This document shows positions 59,634 through 64,000 of a stretch of DNA of 64,000 nt, piece after piece. The translations under genes were made by a program, and so were the position numbers. The notes below the pieces were generated by a model. It was not told where the DNA came from. It did not search any database and worked only from the letters and a program-made list of their open reading frames with translations. This DNA is from an uncultured Bacilli bacterium (lineage in GTDB: Bacteria; Bacillota_I; Bacilli_A; ML615J-28; CAG-313). Numbering within the stretch: the first letter of the stretch is position 1; every line of letters starts with the position of its first letter. The DNA is taken from positions 35,450 to 99,449 of the forward strand of contig CAKPAZ010000002.1 of assembly GCA_934133195.1 (NCBI GenBank), given 5' to 3'.

Positions 59634-61229
59634 CTACTTTTTTCGATCTTTTAATATCCTAATTACTAGGAAAATTAATAAAGAAATTACAAAAATTATA
59701 CCAAAAATTATAAATATTGAAACAACAATGTTTAACCATTTTATTTTACTTACAAGAATAATTGCGGCCGAAACAATACCTAAAGCTAGAATAATACTAG
59801 ATATAACAATACCTAAGATTAAACGATTAACCATATTATTGCCTCTATTGACATTTTCTTTTAGATTTACAATTTCAATATTTGTGTGGCGTTGCCCTTT
59901 AATTGTTAGATTTAGTAAATCATAAATAGAAGATGGAATCATTGATGTTTTTGATGCTGAAACATATAATTTACGTGCTACCTCTGGAGCCTTCTTTTTT
60001 ATGTCAAATTCTAACTTATAATTTTCCTTGACATGCGATGTTAGGAATTTCATTATGTTAGCATTTGGATCAAGTATTGCGACTGTTTTTTGAATAATAA
60101 CTAAACTTCTTCCAAGAAGTGTTACTCCCTTTGGTAAACTTATTTGATGTTTTTTAGCTATCATCATCACATCTTGAAGAATTACTCCCATATTCATATC
60201 ACTAATATCCATACCAAGATATTTTGCCATCATTGATTCAATATCTTGATAAAGTAAGGCATGATTACAAGTATTTTTCGTAACACCAATTGTTAAAATG
60301 ATATTTTTTAATTCATAAACATCATGTTTTATAACTGCTTCAATTGCTCTTTTATATAGTTGTTGATCATATTTTGATATGATTCCAATCATACCTAAAT
60401 CTAACCATACAATTTTTCCATTTGATATGAGGATATTACCGCTATGAGGATCAGCGTGGAAAATTCCATCATCAATAATTTGAGTGGTAAAGTTTTCAAC
60501 AAGTTTCTCACATATTTCTTTTGGATCATATCCATTTTTCTTTAAGTTTTCAAGATCATCTATTCTTATACCATCAATGTATTCCATTACTAAAATATGT
60601 TCAGTAGTTAAATTAGGATACACTTTTGGCAATTTTATATACTTTATATCTTTATACCTATCAGTAAAAAGTAAGATATTTGAAAGTTCATTTAGGAAAT
60701 TCATTTCAAGTTTCATTGCTTCAAATGTTTCATCAAAAATGATATTCAAATCAACTACATCATCAAGGTCAGTAAATAGATTTAAATATTTAACTGCTTT
60801 TTTTAAAATTGTAAAATCATTAGTTACCGTTTCTACAATATTAGGTCGCATAACTTTAATTACAACTTTGGTACCATCTATAAGAGTAGCAGTATGAACT
60901 TGACCAATAGATGCAGAACCAATTGGTTTTTCATCTATTTGTAAGAACACTTTATCAATTTCTGTATTTAATTCATTTTTTATTACAGTTTCTACAATAT
61001 CAAAAGAAAGAGGAGAAACATTCTCCTTTAACAATGAAAGTTCATCGCAATATTCTTTGGGAATGAGATCTTCTCTTGTTGACATGATTTGACCCAATTT
61101 TACATATGTTGGTCCAAGTTCTTCAATAGTTTCTCGTAATTTTACTGGTGTTAAACCTTTTTGTATTTTATGTTTTAGTAATATTTTTGTTATTTCTCTA
61201 AATCGATGCTTACTCTGATTCTTCTTCAC
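59634..61229 (-). CDS. ABC1/UbiB/AarF-family atypical kinase
   Basis: A 531-residue protein-kinase-like membrane protein. The family's KxGQ motif is at Lys44-Gln47 (TYVKLGQIMSTRED), the Ala-rich nucleotide loop is GSASIGQVHTA (104-114), the ion-pair Lys is 125, the catalytic loop is HADPHSGN (258-265) and the metal Asp is 277 in LDLG. Two C-terminal membrane helices (about 465-525) anchor it. In respiring bacteria UbiB helps quinone synthesis; Bacillota homologues act on lipids or are of unknown role. Start is a GTG at 61229 inside the end of the upstream phasin-like gene; no nearby ATG exists. Confidence 0.9.
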   Translation of the reverse strand: MKKNQSKHRFREITKILLKHKIQKGLTPVKLRETIEELGPTYVKLGQIMSTREDLIPKEYCDELSLLKENVSPLSFDIVETVIKNELNTEIDKVFLQIDEKPIGSASIGQVHTATLIDGTKVVIKVMRPNIVETVTNDFTILKKAVKYLNLFTDLDDVVDLNIIFDETFEAMKLEMNFLNELSNILLFTDRYKDIKYIKLPKVYPNLTTEHILVMEYIDGIRIDDLENLKKNGYDPKEICEKLVENFTTQIIDDGIFHADPHSGNILISNGKIVWLDLGMIGIISKYDQQLYKRAIEAVIKHDVYELKNIILTIGVTKNTCNHALLYQDIESMMAKYLGMDISDMNMGVILQDVMMIAKKHQISLPKGVTLLGRSLVIIQKTVAILDPNANIMKFLTSHVKENYKLEFDIKKKAPEVARKLYVSASKTSMIPSSIYDLLNLTIKGQRHTNIEIVNLKENVNRGNNMVNRLILGIVISSIILALGIVSAAIILVSKIKWLNIVVSIFIIFGIIFVISLLIFLVIRILKDRKK

Positions 61230-61554
61230 TTGGAGCTTCTTCTTTTGTCTTTTCGATTTCTGCGAGTTTTTCTTTTATTTTAACAATCTCTTCTTCACTT
61301 AATGAATCCATTTTTTCAATAAATTCATCAGTTGATTCCTCTTTTACAATTTTTACATCAACTACTTTTTTTAATGCTTCTTGGATGTTGCGTTTTAACT
61401 CTTCATTTTCAACTTGATGAGCTTCACATGTTTCTTTGCCTTTTTCTTCAAATTCATTGATTAGTTCTTTTGCTTTTTCAAGCATAATGGTTGCGGCACC
61501 TACTGTTACATAAACCGCACTTTTGATTTGTTCTTCAATTTTTTTATTATCCAT
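61210..61554 (-). CDS. Phasin-like helical protein
   Basis: A 114-residue, all-helical, Glu/Lys-rich protein. The N-terminal half (IKSAVYVTVGAATIMLEKAKELINEFEEKGKE) resembles the phasin-like proteins often found beside AarF in Bacillota; an amphipathic membrane or lipid surface association is probable. The C-terminus is highly acidic. The ATG follows AGGAGG. It overlaps aarF by 20 bases and is the first gene of the pair. Confidence 0.8.
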   Translation of the reverse strand: MDNKKIEEQIKSAVYVTVGAATIMLEKAKELINEFEEKGKETCEAHQVENEELKRNIQEALKKVVDVKIVKEESTDEFIEKMDSLSEEEIVKIKEKLAEIEKTKEEAPSEEESE

Positions 61555-61613
61555 TTTTGTTTTCCTCCTATATTATTTAAGATATCCTTTATATAAAAGT
61601 CTATTCTTAACAA

Positions 61614-61726
61614 TATTTTATAATAACATCCAAGATTTGTAAATAGACAGCAATCCTACTTTGTCGAATTTTTAGACAAACTTGTTAATTTGTCTATTTA
61701 CTTAAGGTAGTTAAATTTGATATAAT
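61614..61726. promoter_or_regulatory. Divergent promoters with a cluster of TTTGTCTA half-sites
   Basis: Minus-strand promoter TTTACA (61638-61643) and TAAAAT (61614-61619), spacing 18, serves the phasin-aarF pair; plus-strand TTTACT (61697-61702) and TATAAT (61721-61726), spacing 18, serves the 78-residue gene. Both -35 boxes lie in perfect 11-bp arms GTAAATAGACA (61639-61649) and TGTCTATTTAC (61691-61701). Two more half-sites, TTTGTC (61660-61665) and GACAAA (61675-61680), lie between, giving four alternating copies. Confidence 0.65.
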
Positions 61727-61750
61727 ATATATGTAAATTGAGGTGAGACT

Positions 61751-61987
61751 ATGTTAAATAAAAGTTTTAAGTCTATAATTATTAGTATTAACATCGATAA
61801 TATTTTAAAAAATATCACTAAATCGAAAACAAGATGTGCAAGAAATATTATTGAACTAGGTCTTGCTTCTACGTTAAAAGATAATTTAAAATTACAAAAA
61901 GATTTATTACAAAAAAATTTAATGACATTAATTGATAAGGGAAATTTAAATGAAATTAAAGATTGGTTTTTTAAGACATTTTTTTAA
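61751..61987 (+). CDS. Small hypothetical protein
   Basis: A 78-residue, Lys/Asn/Ile/Leu-rich protein without a recognised family, signal peptide or membrane helix. The middle (IIELGLASTLKDNLKLQKDLLQKNLM) is probably helical. It has a good ribosome binding site (GAGGTGAGAC), a promoter with TATAAT, and shares an operator region with the phasin-aarF pair, which supports it as a real gene. Its 3' end overlaps the convergent tetR by 17 bases. Confidence 0.6.
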   Translation: MLNKSFKSIIISINIDNILKNITKSKTRCARNIIELGLASTLKDNLKLQKDLLQKNLMTLIDKGNLNEIKDWFFKTFF

Positions 61988-62483
61988 AATTAACTAATGT
62001 TTCCTTTAACCATATTGATAATTCTTTTGGTGATGTATTCATTCCAAGTTTAATCCAATCGATGATTACACCAACTATGCCATGGGTATAAAATTTTATA
62101 TCGATGGTTTTTTTGTTTTCACATATGATTGTAACTAACTCTTCTATTACAGAAAATAGATATTGTTTAAATCCATAATCAGAATTCATTGAAAGAGCAT
62201 TCTCATATAAATATTGTTCATTCTTCATTTTTTCAAACATTTGAAAGAATTTATAATCATAGTTTTCCTCATCTAGATTATCAACAAGAGGAAGAAATAT
62301 TTCATTATAATATATATAATTCATTAATTCATATTTATCTTGAAAATGATAATAAAACGTTTGTCTATTTAAATAACAATTATTTGTAATATCACTAATT
62401 GATATTTTATCAAATGTCTTTTGACGCATTAACTGTTTAAAAGAATTTATAATTGCTTCTTTTGAAAGAGTTGTTTCTTTCAT
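61971..62483 (-). CDS. TetR-family regulator (DhaS-like)
   Basis: A 170-residue regulator. The N-terminal helix-turn-helix is FDKISISDITNNCYLNRQTFYYHFQDKYEL, with the YYHF motif of TetR proteins that have a DhaS-type C-terminal ligand domain. It starts 11 bases after the aldehyde dehydrogenase gene and is likely co-transcribed. It may regulate that gene or bind the TTTGTCTA sites at 61639-61701; neither is shown. Confidence 0.86.
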   Translation of the reverse strand: MKETTLSKEAIINSFKQLMRQKTFDKISISDITNNCYLNRQTFYYHFQDKYELMNYIYYNEIFLPLVDNLDEENYDYKFFQMFEKMKNEQYLYENALSMNSDYGFKQYLFSVIEELVTIICENKKTIDIKFYTHGIVGVIIDWIKLGMNTSPKELSIWLKETLVNFKKMS

Positions 62484-62494
62484 ATCTTTCTCCC

Positions 62495-63856
62495 TTACTT
62501 AAGTATCTTTTTTATTGTTTTTTCCTTCTTCTTAGTATATGGATGATATCTTAAAGAAATGTCAATTTTTGTTGATTTCTTTAAAACTCCTTTTTCATGA
62601 GTAAATGTTTTAAAAGTATATTTACCATGATAATTTCCCATACCACTCTTACCAACACCACCAAAAGGAATCGTTTCACTCGCAAGGTGCATTAGAGTAT
62701 CATTAATTGCACCACCACCAAAGCGCAAGTATTTTGTTATTTCACGATATTCTGACTTTTTATTTGTAAATATATATAATGCGAGAGGATAATCTTTTTC
62801 AAATAATGTATTATATACTTCATTTAAATCATTGTATGTAATGATTGGAATAAGGGGTCCAAAGATTTCTTCTTGCATTACCGCATCATCAAAAGTAACA
62901 TTATCTAGTATTGTTGGTTCTATTTTTTCATCATTATATTTTCCACCAAAAACTACTTTATTCTTATCAATTAAAGAAACTAATCGTTCTAAATGATGTT
63001 TTGAGATTATTTTTGGATAATTTGGATTATCTAAAGGATTTGATGTTACAAAATCAATTATTTGTTGTTTTAATTTTTCAACAAATTTATCTTTTATTTC
63101 TTTATCAATATATATATAATCAGGAGCTACACATGTTTGGCCAGCATTAATGATCTTACCAAAAGCAATGCGTTTTGTTGCTATTTCGAGATTAGCATTT
63201 TTTGTTACTATACAAGGACTCTTACCACCAAGTTCTAAACATACAGGAGTTAGAGATTTTGCAGCATATGACATTACAATTGTTCCAACACGCTTGCTTC
63301 CAGTGAAAAAGATAAAATCAAATTGTTCGCTTAAAAGTTCATTTGTTTCATCAGTATTTAATAATAAAACTTTTATATACTTTTCATTAAAAGTTGAATT
63401 AATTAATTCACATAATAATTTTGAAGTTGCTGGACTATGATTTGATAACTTTAGAATTGCTGTGTTACCACCTGATATTGCCCCAATAAGAGGATCTAAA
63501 GAAAGTAAAACTGGATAATTCCAAGGTGACATAATTAGACATACTCCATAAGGATCATTTAATACATAACTTTTAGATGGAAAATTTGAGAGATTTCCTT
63601 TTACCTTTTTTGGTTTCATCCATGACTTTAGGTGTTTGATTGCATAAGTAATACTACTTAATACTAATCCAACTTCACACATGTATGCTTCCATATTTGC
63701 TTTTCCTAAATCTTGATATAAAGCATCACATATTTTAACTTCATTAGATTTAATCATATGATATAAACTTTTTAACATTTCTTTTCTAAAGTTATAATCA
63801 TAAGTTATTTTTGTTTTAAAGAATTGTTTTTGTTTATTAATTAGTTCTTGATACAT
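62495..63856 (-). CDS. Aldehyde dehydrogenase (class 3 / YwdH-like)
   Basis: A 453-residue NAD(P)-dependent enzyme oxidising aldehydes to acids. Visible are GGNTAILKLSNHSPATSK (coenzyme-binding Lys), FTGSKRVGTIV (coenzyme loop), CLELGGKSPCIV (general-base Glu), NAGQTCVAPDY (nucleophile Cys) and EEIFGPLIPI. The length and C-terminal SLRYHPYTKKK match short class 3 ALDHs, which act on fatty and aromatic aldehydes. ATG follows AGAGGTGG; TATAAT at 63874-63879 suggests a promoter. A TetR gene follows it. Confidence 0.94.
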   Translation of the reverse strand: MYQELINKQKQFFKTKITYDYNFRKEMLKSLYHMIKSNEVKICDALYQDLGKANMEAYMCEVGLVLSSITYAIKHLKSWMKPKKVKGNLSNFPSKSYVLNDPYGVCLIMSPWNYPVLLSLDPLIGAISGGNTAILKLSNHSPATSKLLCELINSTFNEKYIKVLLLNTDETNELLSEQFDFIFFTGSKRVGTIVMSYAAKSLTPVCLELGGKSPCIVTKNANLEIATKRIAFGKIINAGQTCVAPDYIYIDKEIKDKFVEKLKQQIIDFVTSNPLDNPNYPKIISKHHLERLVSLIDKNKVVFGGKYNDEKIEPTILDNVTFDDAVMQEEIFGPLIPIITYNDLNEVYNTLFEKDYPLALYIFTNKKSEYREITKYLRFGGGAINDTLMHLASETIPFGGVGKSGMGNYHGKYTFKTFTHEKGVLKKSTKIDISLRYHPYTKKKEKTIKKILK

Positions 63857-64000
63857 ATTCCACCTCTGGCCTTATTATATCATATCTGATGGTTTTATTC
63901 ACTTTAAATACCTTTTTAAGTAAATGTCAATAACTTTGCAAAATGTCCTAAAAATAATTAATTATAAGCGTAATCTTCAGTACGTTTATTACTAGAAAGA
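63857..64000. other. Upstream region of the aldehyde dehydrogenase gene and possible gene end
   Basis: Holds a minus-strand TATAAT (63874-63879) with no convincing -35. From the window edge to 63958 the minus strand is open for 13 codons and ends with TAA at 63958-63960, so the 3' end of a minus-strand gene may enter here. The stretch is too short to call. Confidence 0.25.

Noticed and set aside
60484..60897. 137-codon plus-strand frame inside the aarF-like gene
   Set aside because: Antisense shadow of a well-conserved kinase region.
1..64000. Mollicutes genetic code (TGA as Trp)
   Set aside because: TGA ends several full-length genes, such as the phosphatase at 23110 and the nucleoside kinase at 37080, and tryptophan is encoded by TGG.
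63958..64000. Partial minus-strand coding region entering from the right edge
   Set aside because: Only 13 codons are visible, too few to support a gene call.

Overview
The window is about 70% A+T, gene-dense and largely on the minus strand. It looks like one chromosomal segment of a low-GC Bacillota, class Bacilli. TGA is used as a stop (for example after the HAD phosphatase at 23110 and the nucleoside kinase at 37080), so this is the standard bacterial code and not the Mollicutes code. GerE, an alpha/beta-type SASP, YlbD/YlbE-like proteins, a YjcZ-like peptide and three sigma-K-like promoters indicate a spore former. Very large lipoproteins made of InlB-type B-repeats, BIG_2 domains and amidase domains resemble those of uncultured gut Bacilli. 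Genus and species cannot be named from the sequence alone.

Layout. 1-11.7 kb: GNAT enzyme, B-repeat/DUF6273 surface protein, rplS with a leader, a 2517-residue lipoprotein (BIG_2, GDPD, beta-helices, amidase) and cvfB. 11.7-21 kb: M6 protease lipoprotein, rhodanese-like lipoprotein, trmD, rimM, cadA, arsR, a DUF3737 protein, khpA and rpsP. This is the usual rpsP-khpA-rimM-trmD-rplS neighbourhood pulled apart by metal-efflux and surface-protein genes. 21-28.4 kb: small spore-associated genes, def, a Cof-type phosphatase, RNase J, an MFS transporter, a DEDDh exonuclease and gerE. 28.4-35.2 kb: rimP-nusA-rnpM-ylxQ-infB-rbfA-uvrC. 35.4-42.2 kb: nucleoside kinase, thioredoxin, then a possible six-gene unit (padR, membrane protein, SpoU methylase, acetyltransferase-like protein, DUF6320 protein, thioredoxin-reductase-like protein). 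42.3-46.9 kb: a 1488-residue amidase lipoprotein related to the giant one, with a cre-like site in its promoter. 47-52 kb: Na/Pi cotransporter, SASP, thiI-nifZ, TSCPD protein. 52-55.7 kb: Zur-controlled zinc uptake operon ending in an uncharacterised nuclease-like gene. 55.7-64 kb: a six-gene unit with a membrane XRE regulator, an AarF-phasin pair with a divergent operator region, TetR and aldehyde dehydrogenase.

Themes. Zinc or other soft metals are handled both ways: ArsR-CadA export, Zur-ZnuACB import. Ribosome and RNA maturation genes are concentrated (rpsP, khpA, rimM, trmD, rplS, rimP, nusA, rnpM, infB, rbfA, RNase J, def). Three cell-envelope lipoproteins carry catalytic domains that could act on peptidoglycan, glycerophosphodiesters and proteins. 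Late mother-cell sporulation genes share a GTGAC/CATA-type promoter signature.

No rRNA, tRNA, CRISPR array, insertion sequence, prophage or origin was seen. No gene-free stretch exceeds about 270 bases. The longest (10623-10846, 35170-35421, 46813-47077, 61555-61750) carry promoters, operators, terminators and one candidate structured RNA, described individually. All functional calls come from reading motifs by eye; no database search was run.
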